From Cyclobacteriaceae bacterium (lineage in GTDB: Bacteria > Bacteroidota > Bacteroidia > Cytophagales > Cyclobacteriaceae): a stretch of DNA of 64,000 nt. The translations under genes were made by a program, and so were the position numbers. Under the pieces are notes generated by a model. It saw nothing but the letters and a program-made list of their open reading frames with translations. It made no database searches and was not told the DNA's origin. This document shows positions 10,460 to 18,523 of this stretch, piece after piece (within the stretch, counting starts at the first letter, position 1; each line of letters starts with the position of its first letter). Location: the NCBI GenBank assembly GCA_026129485.1, contig JAHCHY010000005.1, forward strand, positions 62,001-126,000, given 5' to 3'.

Positions 10460-10834
10460 TTAATTATCAAAATCCGGGTCGTAGCTGGCTTCCTTGGGTG
10501 AGCCTCCGCCATCCTCGTCAAAATCGTTACTGTTATCAAAATCGTCTTCTGATTCTGATGATGAACGCATGTCATCATCGTCTCCTCCAAACTCTTCACG
10601 TTCACTCGACTCCACATCGTAACCGCCATCGCTGTTTTTGGTAGCGGGCACTTTTACTAAGTAAATGGAATCGTCTGTCTCAAGCGGAAAAACAAAAATG
10701 GGTTCCCTCTTTGCGTTGGTAATGCGGGTAATGCTGCCCTCATACCCATTGGGATACTGTTCTTTCATCAAGTCGCGGAGATCATCACCCAGGTTCTCCA
10801 GACTTTTGATTACACGTTTCTTTGCTACTGCCAT
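10460..10834 (-). CDS. Small protein with strongly acidic low-complexity tail, unknown function
   Basis: About 124 residues from the preferred start (MAVAKKRVIKSLENL). An in-frame ATG at 10894 would add 20 hydrophobic residues; I prefer 10834 because the added segment does not end in a clear cleavage site and the basic helix looks like a natural N-terminus. The first 70 residues form a compact region (DLRDLMKEQYPNGYEGSITRI, EPIFVFPLETDDSIYLVKVP). The last 50 are rich in D, E, S, G and N and probably disordered. I recall similar short proteins in other Cytophagales but know no function. It is divergent from the sigma-factor gene. Confidence 0.75.
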   Translation of the reverse strand: MAVAKKRVIKSLENLGDDLRDLMKEQYPNGYEGSITRITNAKREPIFVFPLETDDSIYLVKVPATKNSDGGYDVESSEREEFGGDDDDMRSSSESEDDFDNSNDFDEDGGGSPKEASYDPDFDN

Positions 10835-10899
10835 TGGACTAAAAATCGGGGCCAAATAGCATAAGAAACCCATTAGAAGGCAAATTTTTTTCAAATTTT

Positions 10900-10930
10900 T
10901 TTGTCAATTGCCGGAATCTTTCTACTTTTC
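10900..10930 (+). promoter_or_regulatory. Bacteroidota-type promoter of the ECF sigma gene
   Basis: TTTG (10900-10903), a 19-nt spacer and TACTTTTC (10923-10930) match the Bacteroidota -33/-7 consensus TTTG-N19-TAnnTTTG with one mismatch. The start of transcription would be near 10937, giving a leader of about 65 nt. Confidence 0.5.
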
Positions 10931-11001
10931 ATTTCTCAAACAATTCCACTTAACCCACATACTATCGAACAAGACATCTACGTTACCTAAACGCAAAGCA
11001 G

Positions 11002-11655
11002 ATGATTGACAGCAGATGCAGCGACAGCCAGTTGGTTTCGCTCTATCAGACCGGTAACGAAGAGGCGTTCGAGATGCTACTTCACAGACACAAATCCCGT
11101 ATCTATACGGCCATTTACATGATAGTTAAAGACCGCTATGAAGCAGAAGACCTGCTTCAGGATACCTTTATCAAGGCGGTTAATACCATTAAAAGCGGCC
11201 GGTATAACGAAGAGGGTAAGTTTTTACCCTGGATCAGTCGTATAGCCCATAACCTGGCCATTGACCGTTTTCGAAGAAACAAGCGCTACCCTGAGGTTGT
11301 GCTGGAAGATGGCAGCCGGGTTTTCGATTCCATGCAGTTTTCGGAGGAGTCGTATGAGGCCAGGCAGCTGATGCGCGATACCAAATCGCGCCTTCGGGAC
11401 TTGGTAAAAGAACTGCCTGAAGAACAAAAGCAGGTATTGATTATGCGGCATTACCTGGAAATGAGCTTCCAGGAAATTGCCGACCGCACAGGGGTGAGCA
11501 TTAATACAGCATTGGGGCGTATGCGGTATGCGTTAATCAACTTGAGAAAGAAAATGATTAAAAACCATATTGCCTATGACAAAGACCTTTACCCAAGACG
11601 ATCTGATCAGGTTTCTATACCACGAGACCTCGGAAGAGGAAACGAAGGGGATTAA
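11002..11655 (+). CDS. ECF-type RNA polymerase sigma factor
   Basis: This 217-residue protein has sigma region 2 (about 20-90, with the region 2.2 motif AEDLLQDTFIKA) and region 4 (about 135-190, LPEEQKQVLIMRHYLEMSFQEIADRTGVSINTALGRMRYA), and no regions 1 or 3, as in ECF sigma factors. It would direct polymerase to a small regulon; the signal is unknown. The last 25 residues or so extend past region 4 and are encoded in DNA that overlaps the next gene in another frame. That small downstream gene is a candidate regulator of sigma activity. Confidence 0.92.
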   Translation: MIDSRCSDSQLVSLYQTGNEEAFEMLLHRHKSRIYTAIYMIVKDRYEAEDLLQDTFIKAVNTIKSGRYNEEGKFLPWISRIAHNLAIDRFRRNKRYPEVVLEDGSRVFDSMQFSEESYEARQLMRDTKSRLRDLVKELPEEQKQVLIMRHYLEMSFQEIADRTGVSINTALGRMRYALINLRKKMIKNHIAYDKDLYPRRSDQVSIPRDLGRGNEGD

Positions 11656-11806
11656 CAAAGCTCTCCTTTGCGATACAGGCCTGCAAGCCCGGTATAACGA
11701 ATTGCGCTCTATGCAAAAGGAGCTGGATGCTATTCGCCTACAGCCTTCCTCTGCTTCTGTGCAGAACATTCTTCATTATGCGAAAAGCCTGCAGGAGCAC
11801 GGTTAG
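11576..11806 (+). CDS. Small protein overlapping the sigma factor gene, possible sigma regulator
   Basis: A 76-residue protein starts at ATG 11576 (a TTG two codons earlier is also possible) and overlaps the sigma gene by 80 bp in a different frame. It starts MTKTFTQDDLIRFLYHETS and is helical and charged, with no membrane segment and no zinc-binding HxxxCxxC motif. I recall short proteins with a similar opening behind sigma genes in related bacteria. The layout resembles sigma/anti-sigma pairs, but it lacks the marks of a ZAS-domain anti-sigma factor, so function is inferred from position only. Confidence 0.7.
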   Translation: MTKTFTQDDLIRFLYHETSEEETKGINKALLCDTGLQARYNELRSMQKELDAIRLQPSSASVQNILHYAKSLQEHG

Positions 11807-11895
11807 TAATTTGTTGGAAGTTATCCGTTAACAGTTTGCCAGGTCATTCCTCGGGGTCAGCAAATGTATCCATTGTTCGTGCAACCAACCCGGCA

Positions 11896-12040
11896 TCAAT
11901 TTGCGCGTACACGAATGCACATCGCTTCCATTGGGTTTTTAATAAGCAACTGATCAAGGTTCGTTTCTGAAAACCCTTTTTGCGCAAGCCGGGGGAACAG
12001 TTCTTTGAAAATATTGGTATAGCCAATAAAATCTGCGTCC
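11896..12040 (-). pseudogene. C-terminal remnant of a phosphotriesterase-like metal hydrolase
   Basis: The minus frame encodes a stretch like the C-terminal end of phosphotriesterase-family (amidohydrolase superfamily) proteins: DADFIGYTNIFKELFPRL, then GFSETNLDQLLIKNPMEA and IRVRAN before a stop at 11896. Only about 48 residues of an expected 320-360 remain; the whole metal-binding barrel is missing. Upstream it joins, in another frame, the end of a different gene (next entry). Identification rests on the pattern FxxxFxPxLxxxGF...LxxNPxxA and is an inference. Confidence 0.6.
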
Positions 12041-12133
12041 GGTCCGCACTTTAACGCCACCACCATCATGAATCTGCAAGGCGATTTTGCCGGTGCGCAA
12101 GCCAATCTTCTCATCCGTTAGTGTAATCATTTG
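12040..12133 (-). pseudogene. C-terminal remnant of a 3-keto-disaccharide hydrolase (DUF1080) protein
   Basis: In the frame read from ATG 12133 on the minus strand, the peptide MITLTDEKIGLRTGKIALQ continues as IHDGGGVKVR, typical of the last strand of DUF1080 proteins, where the family goes on with W-[KR]-N-I. Here the homology stops at about 12040 and the phosphotriesterase remnant starts in a different frame. The two pieces form a fossil junction. The rest of 11807-12208 holds no other gene I can support. Confidence 0.5.
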
Positions 12134-12208
12134 TTCACCATACTTTTTTGATTACCGAAAATAAGGAAAAATAAAAACCTGTAAATTGCCGCACTCAACA
12201 AATTACCT

Positions 12209-12709
12209 ATGAAGCTTCGCGTAATGTTGTCCATATCCGGCTTAATTATTTTAGCATTTGCCTGCACTCCCAAACCAGCCGAAAATACAACCGGGCCCGG
12301 TAAGCCCGAAACTTCAGCAGAGGCAACATTTTCGCCACAAATGCTGGAAGGAGAGTGGCACATGATTACCGAGGTAGATGGGGAGTGGGTTTTGTACTAT
12401 CCGTGTGAATCCGATAATGCATTTCTTCAAATTAAAGGCGATTCGATTATGATTGGTTGGGGACAGGATATCACAGCCGGTAAAATCGAAAACTGGTCAA
12501 CAGATGGCGACAAGCTTACACTTGCCGTGAATGATTCCTATTCGGTTAATACCTACCCGGTAAAAACCGGGCAGAACGGTTATATCGAATGGTGGTTGTG
12601 GGAAGATGCCGAAGAGCCTTCGCGATTTATTCCGGCAGCACAAAAATCGCAATACAAAGAAGTACGCCAGCCCTGCAAGGAATGCTGGGATGATTGCGAA
12701 GAAGAGTAG
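12209..12709 (+). CDS. Lipoprotein of unknown function
   Basis: This 166-residue protein has a type II signal peptide with the lipobox cysteine at residue 19 (LIILAFAC). The mature part starts with a P/T/S-rich linker, then a lipocalin-like stretch with many W, Y and D residues (MLEGEWHMITEVDGEWVLYYP, WGQDITAGKIENWSTDGDKLTL), and ends in a cysteine cluster (CKECWDDCEEE). The GEW start and alternating strands suggest a small beta-barrel lipocalin-like fold, but I do not recognise the family. It stands alone, 62 bp before the glycosyltransferase. Confidence 0.82.
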   Translation: MKLRVMLSISGLIILAFACTPKPAENTTGPGKPETSAEATFSPQMLEGEWHMITEVDGEWVLYYPCESDNAFLQIKGDSIMIGWGQDITAGKIENWSTDGDKLTLAVNDSYSVNTYPVKTGQNGYIEWWLWEDAEEPSRFIPAAQKSQYKEVRQPCKECWDDCEEE

Positions 12710-12771
12710 CCCGTTAAATACTTTTTTGATCAACACGCGCTCAACTTCATACGGTTTTATTTCTTTGCAGC

Positions 12772-13944
12772 GTGAAAGTGTTAATCCTCCACCAGCATTT
12801 TAATACTCCCGAAAAAGGAGGCGCCATTCGTTCGTATTACCTCGCAACCGCACTTGCAGGAAGAGGTGTAAAGGTTACCGTAATTACCGCGCACAACGAA
12901 AATGTTTACCGGCAGGAAACTATTGAGCATATTGATGTGCATTATCTGCCTGTGGCTTATGATAACCGTTTTGGCTTTGTAGCCCGTAGCTGGTCGTTCC
13001 TGAAATATGTTTTGGGGACGGTTAAGCTGGCCCGCCAGTTTCGCGATGCGGATTATTGCTATGCTATTTCCGTTCCGCTAACCGTGGGCATTGCCGCTAT
13101 GTGGATAAAAATGCGTTATAAAGTCTCCTACATTTTTGAAGTGGGCGACCTGTGGCCGGAGGCTCCCATTCAATTAGGCTTTGTCAATAATTTTGTCTTT
13201 GCACAATTACTTTATGTGCTGGAAAAAAGAATTTATAAATCGGCCCATGCCGTGGTAGCGCTTTCAAGTGCTATCCGGGAAGCAATCGAAAAGAAAGTAC
13301 CGGGTAAAGCCATACACCTTGTCCCCAACATGGCCGATTGCGATTTCTACAAGCCGGGAACAAAAGATCCCGACCTCGAAAGACAATATCATGTGCAGGA
13401 AAAATTAGTAGTATCGTACATTGGCGCGGCAGGTGTGGCCAACGGGTTGGATAGTTTCCTGGAGTGTGCAAATACTTCGCGCAAAGCGCAATTGCCGGTA
13501 CATTTTTTTCTGTGTGGCGATGGAGCGGAAACGGAGCGGTTGAAAGGCCATGCGCAAAAGCTTGGCTTAACCAATCTCACCTTCCTGGATTTCCGAAACC
13601 GTGATGGTGTTAAGGAGTTGCTGAATATTACGGATGCCGTCTTCATCAGCTACAAACAAGTGCCGGTGCTGGAAACCGGCTCGCCCAATAAATTTTTCGA
13701 TGGCCTTGCTGCGGGCAAGCTCATCATCATCAATTTTGGGGGTTGGATAAAAAAAGAAATTGAAGATGCCCAATGCGGATTTTACTACAACCCGCAACAG
13801 CCTACAGATTTTGTTAAAAAACTTTCTGCCTATTTATATGAAGGCGGACTGCTGGAACGGGCAAAGGCCGCATCGCGCAAGCTTGGTGAACAAAAGTATT
13901 CGCGAGAAAGGTTGAGTGGATTGTTTGCTGAAGTCTTTAAGTGA
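12772..13944 (+). CDS. Glycosyltransferase, GT4 family (WcaI/FnlC-like)
   Basis: This 390-residue protein has two Rossmann-like halves. The N-terminal half opens with KVLILHQHFNTPEKGGAIRSYYLATAL (about 2-28), the acceptor-side pattern of GT4 enzymes. The C-terminal half has VSYIGAAGVANGLDSFLECA (about 215) and the nucleotide-sugar binding region VPVLETGSPNKFFDGLAAGK with its conserved acidic residue. It would transfer a sugar from a nucleotide donor to a lipid- or glycan-linked acceptor at the inner face of the membrane. The start is GTG. No other polysaccharide genes are adjacent, so the product is unknown. Confidence 0.9.
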   Translation: MKVLILHQHFNTPEKGGAIRSYYLATALAGRGVKVTVITAHNENVYRQETIEHIDVHYLPVAYDNRFGFVARSWSFLKYVLGTVKLARQFRDADYCYAISVPLTVGIAAMWIKMRYKVSYIFEVGDLWPEAPIQLGFVNNFVFAQLLYVLEKRIYKSAHAVVALSSAIREAIEKKVPGKAIHLVPNMADCDFYKPGTKDPDLERQYHVQEKLVVSYIGAAGVANGLDSFLECANTSRKAQLPVHFFLCGDGAETERLKGHAQKLGLTNLTFLDFRNRDGVKELLNITDAVFISYKQVPVLETGSPNKFFDGLAAGKLIIINFGGWIKKEIEDAQCGFYYNPQQPTDFVKKLSAYLYEGGLLERAKAASRKLGEQKYSRERLSGLFAEVFK

Positions 13945-14041
13945 TTTGAATCGATAAAACTATTTTAAGAATCTATGCATTTGCATATATTCGGGATGTT
14001 GTAGGGCATTTGTAAGACAATCAGAAAAAAATTTATAGTAC

Positions 14042-14437
14042 ATGAAACCGTTATCCATCCTTCTATTCATTATCGTTTTGAGCAGTAACCTATATGCACA
14101 AGAAACATTGGATTTCACCAATAACAGTGATTGTGAAGTCTTTCCTGAAAAAGGAAAATTTGATGGGGAAGAACGCCTTAAAAAGATTAAAGAAATTGGC
14201 GGCCAATTGGTAACAGTGTACTTAGTAAAGGGAAAGGGAAAGGGAAACAAAATTAAATCTAAATATACAGGAAGAGTTGACTTAAGATCAATAGATGATA
14301 ATAAGTTGCCTTTAGATACCCGAACAAAGGTATTGGTAGTTGCCGTTGATCAAGGCAACGGAAAGATGATTTGGTTTTTTCCTCTTACGTATGACGAAAA
14401 CTATAGAATCTATCTAACAGACTGTATAGGACAATAA
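14042..14437 (+). CDS. Small exported protein of unknown function
   Basis: The 131-residue product has a signal peptide (MKPLSILLFIIVLSSNLYAQ, cleavage before Q or E) and a basic GKGKGNK stretch near residue 63. The rest shows alternating strands with no recognised motif. The region is more AT-rich than its neighbours. It converges on the AraC/TPR gene with only 6 bp between the stops. Confidence 0.75.
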   Translation: MKPLSILLFIIVLSSNLYAQETLDFTNNSDCEVFPEKGKFDGEERLKKIKEIGGQLVTVYLVKGKGKGNKIKSKYTGRVDLRSIDDNKLPLDTRTKVLVVAVDQGNGKMIWFFPLTYDENYRIYLTDCIGQ

Positions 14438-14443
14438 AACGCC

Positions 14444-16504
14444 CTACAACAACCCCTGCTCCTGCAATGTAAGCTTCAGCTTTTCGTGGTTAGCCCAGAA
14501 TTTTCGTTCTACCTCTTGCAGCAATTTTTTAAATTCAGGCGAGCGTTCTGTTTCCGTAAGCTCCGGCCCCTTATCCATAAACAAGATAATCCAGTATTGA
14601 ATATTGTCTTCTTTGGTAAATAACCTGAGGTGCTCAAGGGCTTTGTCGCTCTCATTCACCTGGCAATAATAAACGGCCAGCCCAATGTTTTTGTAAGCCG
14701 TTTGATCCCGTTCCACATATTTCCTGTAGCGCTCATAGAATTCTTTCGCCTTTTCGGTTTCGCCCGCAATTTCATAAACGCGGCCGATGTTCAGGTTTTC
14801 ATGTTCGTACACATCCAGCTTCTGGGCTTCGCGGTAGCGATCGAATCTTTTGTAATATTTGTACGCGGTATCATACTCTTGCAGGTAATAGCTCACTTTG
14901 CCAATATCCTGCAGGATATCAAACCGGTTCGTATCTCTTCTGAATTCGGCCAGCAACAGCTGGCGTGTTTGTTTCAGGTTTCCGTTTTTGGCATACAGCA
15001 CAAACGCTTTGATATACCGCGAAAAGGCATTGTCAGGATAATACTCAAGCGATTTATCAATGTGTTCAAGCGCCTCATCTACAAAGCCGGTTTGTATAAG
15101 GGCATTACCCAAACGCAAATGAAAATAGCTGATGGAAACAGAGTCGCCCGAGCTGGCATCCAGCCGTAAGCCTTTTAACGCATACTCCAGGTACTTTCCG
15201 GTGTTGGGTAAGCTCATCGCATAAAAATCAGCAAGCAAGCCAATAATTTCTGTTGAGTTTGGCTTGTACTCAAGCCCACGCTCTAAGTAGGGCAACGCTT
15301 CTTTGTATTCCTTTCTGATCAGGTAATACATGCCCTTTGCCGTTAAGCTCTCAGCAAGTTTGGAATCATGAAGCACAGCTTTGTCTGCATAAGTGCCAAG
15401 CAGATTTATATGCGGTCTTTCGGCTTTGTAAAGATCGAGGTAATAACAGGCCATACCTGCACACGCATAAGCCAGCGCAAAAGTGTTATCTTTTGAAATG
15501 GCCTCATCAAAAAGAACCAGCGACTGTTTCAGGTTAGCATCGCCACCTTTTTTTAACAAATCCACGCCTTTCAGAAACAAATCATACGCTTCCAGGTTTT
15601 GTGTTGGAATTTTTTGAATTCGATCTTTTTCTTCGGGCGTAATGATGGCCTTTATCTCTCCGGCAATATCGCTTGAGATTTCCTGCTGCAGCGCAAAAAT
15701 GTCAACGGCCTCGCGCCTGTATTGTTTGCTCCACAAGTGCCTGTCGCTTGCGCCATCAATTAACTGTATGTTTAATACAATCCGCTCTCCTATTTTCTGA
15801 CCACTGCCTTCCACAAAATAATTTACATTCAGCTCCTTAGCCATTTCCGGAATCGACTTTGCGCTGTTGCGGTATTTTTCGGCCGAAGTGCGACTCAGCA
15901 CTTTCAGGTCTTTAATCTTTTGAAGGTTATTGAGGGTAGCCTCCATCAACCCGTTAATGAGATATACATTGGTGGAATCGTTGCTGTCGTTTATAAAGGG
16001 AAGCACTACAATGGATTTTTCCACAGCAACCGATGTTCGGGAATCCTGTCGCAGCACAAGCCAACCCACTATTGCCATCAGGGCAACGGATGCAGCAGCC
16101 GGAATCAACCATTTATTCTTTTTCTCTGCGGGTGGAGGTGCAACCGGCACGGGCTCTTCGCCCTTGTTTCTTTTTCCTGCTTCGCCCGGAGGGTAACCAT
16201 AATATTCGCGGAAGCATTTGATAAAATACGATGTGCTGCTAAAGCCAACCTCGTGCGCTACTTCCGATACATTGCCCGTACCCTTTTGCAACAACGTCAT
16301 ACCTTTCTTTAGCCGGGCCTGGCTGATAAGCTGGCTTACGGAAAGATTGGTTGCCTTCTTTACCTTACGCAACAGGTTAGACCGGCTCATATTCAGCGCA
16401 TCGGCCAGCTCGGAAACGCCAAACTGCTCATTGGCCAGGTTTTCTTCAATCCGGGCCGAGACTTGATTCAGAAATTCGGTATCCAAAGGCGAGGGAACAA
16501 GCAT
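14444..16504 (-). CDS. AraC-type HTH, TolB-like and TPR membrane-anchored regulator
   Basis: About 686 residues from ATG 16504 (an upstream in-frame start at 16552 is less likely). An AraC/XylS helix-turn-helix pair occupies about 10-110 (FGVSELADALNMSRSNLLRKV; NVSEVAHEVGFSSTSYFIKCF). A transmembrane helix follows at about 128-150, then a TolB/FlgO-like domain (about 160-285: VVLPFINDSNDSTNVYLINGL, YFVEGSGQKIG) and TPR repeats to the end. The order puts the DNA-binding part in the cytoplasm and the sensor part in the periplasm, like CadC-type one-component regulators. Two direct repeats with 20-bp spacing lie just upstream, as expected for AraC-type binding sites. Confidence 0.9.
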   Translation of the reverse strand: MLVPSPLDTEFLNQVSARIEENLANEQFGVSELADALNMSRSNLLRKVKKATNLSVSQLISQARLKKGMTLLQKGTGNVSEVAHEVGFSSTSYFIKCFREYYGYPPGEAGKRNKGEEPVPVAPPPAEKKNKWLIPAAASVALMAIVGWLVLRQDSRTSVAVEKSIVVLPFINDSNDSTNVYLINGLMEATLNNLQKIKDLKVLSRTSAEKYRNSAKSIPEMAKELNVNYFVEGSGQKIGERIVLNIQLIDGASDRHLWSKQYRREAVDIFALQQEISSDIAGEIKAIITPEEKDRIQKIPTQNLEAYDLFLKGVDLLKKGGDANLKQSLVLFDEAISKDNTFALAYACAGMACYYLDLYKAERPHINLLGTYADKAVLHDSKLAESLTAKGMYYLIRKEYKEALPYLERGLEYKPNSTEIIGLLADFYAMSLPNTGKYLEYALKGLRLDASSGDSVSISYFHLRLGNALIQTGFVDEALEHIDKSLEYYPDNAFSRYIKAFVLYAKNGNLKQTRQLLLAEFRRDTNRFDILQDIGKVSYYLQEYDTAYKYYKRFDRYREAQKLDVYEHENLNIGRVYEIAGETEKAKEFYERYRKYVERDQTAYKNIGLAVYYCQVNESDKALEHLRLFTKEDNIQYWIILFMDKGPELTETERSPEFKKLLQEVERKFWANHEKLKLTLQEQGLL

Positions 16505-16608
16505 GAAAACAAATTCTATTCGGGGCGAAATAACAAAAAAACAACCCGACACCTGTTAAATACCAGGTTGATTTTCGGCTGCCGGAATTAAGGGTAAAAG
16601 AAATGGGT

Positions 16609-16643
16609 ATGCGTCAGAATTTACATGGATGCGTCAAAATTTA
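16609..16643. promoter_or_regulatory. Tandem direct repeat, candidate AraC-type binding site
   Basis: ATGCGTCAGAATTTA (16609-16623) and ATGCGTCAAAATTTA (16629-16643) differ at one base and are offset by 20 bp, about two helical turns. They lie in the divergent region between the AraC-type regulator (start 16504) and the ankyrin gene (start 16757). AraC-family dimers bind direct repeats with such spacing. Confidence 0.55.
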
Positions 16644-16756
16644 TGCTGAATCCAGCAAAATTGACGGTTTTGTGAGCACCGTTACATAGCCGCCAGAAGC
16701 GGGTTGCCGTTCCTTTGCAACATCAGAAAACAAAATTTTAACGCAACCCAAATCTT

Positions 16757-17308
16757 ATGAAACTGAATGTTATGTCTTTCCTTGCTGTAATCGTTTTTGT
16801 TGCAGCCGCATGCACCGGAAAAGAAACAGCTAAAAACGAAAGTTCTGTCAAGGCTCCGGGCGTTGACCTGCATACGGCTGTAATCTCCGACAACATGGAG
16901 GCTGTAAAACAACACATTGCAGCCGGCAGTGATCTAAATGTGCGCGATCCGTTTGGCGGCTCAAGCCCGCTGATCAGTGCGGCTGTATTTGGCAAGACTG
17001 AAATAGCCAAAGTATTGATTGATGCCGGTGTGGATCTGAACTTCCAGAACAACGATGGCTCTACCGCATTGCACACGGCTGCTTTCTTTTGTCGCCCGGA
17101 AATCGTGCAACTATTGCTGAAAAAGCAAGTCGATAGAGCAATTAAGAATAAATACGGGGCCACTGCTTATGATAACGTAGCGCTGCCTTTTGCACAAATG
17201 AAAGATGCGTATGACATGATGGGCAACGTACTTGGCCCGATGGGGCTTAAGCTGGATTATGCCTACATCGAAAAAACACGACCCGAAATAGCGGAGATGC
17301 TAAAATAG
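16757..17308 (+). CDS. Ankyrin-repeat lipoprotein
   Basis: A 183-residue protein with a type II signal peptide (lipobox VAAAC, Cys19) and about three ankyrin repeats from residue 37: DLHTAVISDNMEAVKQHIAAG, SPLISAAVFGKTEIAKVLIDAG and TALHTAAFFCRPEIVQLLLKK. The rest (PLMLKLDYAYIEKTRPEIAEML-like tail) is a helical capping region. Ankyrin repeats bind proteins; the partner is unknown. It is divergent from the AraC-type regulator, across the region with the direct repeats, and may be its target. Confidence 0.88.
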   Translation: MKLNVMSFLAVIVFVAAACTGKETAKNESSVKAPGVDLHTAVISDNMEAVKQHIAAGSDLNVRDPFGGSSPLISAAVFGKTEIAKVLIDAGVDLNFQNNDGSTALHTAAFFCRPEIVQLLLKKQVDRAIKNKYGATAYDNVALPFAQMKDAYDMMGNVLGPMGLKLDYAYIEKTRPEIAEMLK

Positions 17309-17311
17309 TAC

Positions 17312-17361
17312 AAAGACATAAGTATTGAGACGGTAATTCTCAATACTAACTACTCAATACT
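17312..17361. repeat. Short intergenic inverted and direct repeat related to the cassette flanks
   Basis: AGTATTGAG (17321-17329) and CTCAATACT (17339-17347) form a perfect 9-bp inverted repeat, and CTCAATACT recurs at 17353-17361. The left part contains AAGACATAAG, which also occurs in the left flank of the third four-helix-bundle cassette (59720s). It fills the gap between the ankyrin and acyltransferase genes. Confidence 0.6.
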
Positions 17362-17366
17362 GATTT

Positions 17367-18419
17367 ATGAGACGCTACGATATTGACTGGCTTCGTGTAA
17401 TTGCCATTGGCCTGCTTTTAATTTACCATGTGGCTATCGGGTTCCAATCGTGGGGAACGATGATCGGGTTCATCACCACATCCAAACCCTGGACGGCATT
17501 GTGGACACCCATGGCCATGCTGAATGTGTGGCGCATACCGCTCCTGTTTTTTGTTTCGGGTATGGGTGTGTACTTCGCCATGCAACAACGTAGCTGGAAG
17601 CAATTGATTACCGAACGCACCCTGCGCATCTGGCTGCCTTTTGTGTTTGGCATGTTCGCTATTGTGCCGCTGCATACACTGGTGTGGCGGTATTACTATA
17701 AAATGGAATTGCGCTATGCGTATGATCCCGGTCATCTCTGGTTCCTGGCCAACATTTTCGCGTATGTACTGCTCTTATCGCCCATCTTGTTTTATCTGAA
17801 AAAGAATGAGCAGGGAAAAGCAGCGCAGGTTATCAAAACCATATTTAGTACGCCATTAGGACTATTGATAGTAACGGCTGCATTTATTGCCGAGGTTCTG
17901 CTTGTTAAGCCTGTACCTTATGAGCTGTATGCCATGACGAGGCACGGATTTTTTCTTGGGTTGCTTGCATTCTTCTTTGGATTCTGCTTTGTGTTAAGCG
18001 GCACGGGCTTCTGGCAAATGCTGGTGAAATGGCGGTGGTTGTTTTTGTTGATTGCGGGTACCCTGTTCGCTTTGCGGATACATTACTTCGGCATGCAAAT
18101 CCCCGGGTATATGATCGTGATCGAATCGCAGGTATGGATTTACAGTGTGCTGGCATTCGGTCATAAGCATCTGAACCGAACCGGAAAAGTTTTGCAATAC
18201 CTGAGTCCTGCAGCTTACCCGGTTTACATCCTGCATATGTTTTTTCTGTACCTCGGCTCTGCTATTGTGTTTCCGTTAGCCATACCGGTGCAGGTTCAGT
18301 TTATGCTGGTATTATTGTTTACGCTGGGCGGCTGCCTGCTCTCTTACGAGATTATTAAGCGGGTAAAGTGGGTGCGGGTACTTTTTGGAATGAAGTTCCA
18401 TTCGAAGCAGGAGTCATAG
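17367..18419 (+). CDS. Acyltransferase 3 family membrane protein
   Basis: The 350-residue product starts MRRYDIDWLRVIAIGLLLIYHVAIGF, the typical first helix of acyltransferase-3 proteins with the conserved D/R and the helix-end histidine. About ten membrane helices follow, including WRIPLLFFVSGMGVYFAM and HLWFLANIFAYVLLLSP. These enzymes move acyl groups (often acetyl or succinyl) onto sugars or other envelope molecules at the inner membrane. The acceptor is not known, and no sugar-polymer genes are next to it. Confidence 0.9.
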   Translation: MRRYDIDWLRVIAIGLLLIYHVAIGFQSWGTMIGFITTSKPWTALWTPMAMLNVWRIPLLFFVSGMGVYFAMQQRSWKQLITERTLRIWLPFVFGMFAIVPLHTLVWRYYYKMELRYAYDPGHLWFLANIFAYVLLLSPILFYLKKNEQGKAAQVIKTIFSTPLGLLIVTAAFIAEVLLVKPVPYELYAMTRHGFFLGLLAFFFGFCFVLSGTGFWQMLVKWRWLFLLIAGTLFALRIHYFGMQIPGYMIVIESQVWIYSVLAFGHKHLNRTGKVLQYLSPAAYPVYILHMFFLYLGSAIVFPLAIPVQVQFMLVLLFTLGGCLLSYEIIKRVKWVRVLFGMKFHSKQES

Positions 18420-18523
18420 CTTCATTCCGGGCAGGCTTAACTCCGAAAGCTGCATTGCACAATGTTGTGTCAACAGGTTGGTTTGGTATTTGAACATTCT
18501 CCTGGCATAAGCGAGCAAAAGCC

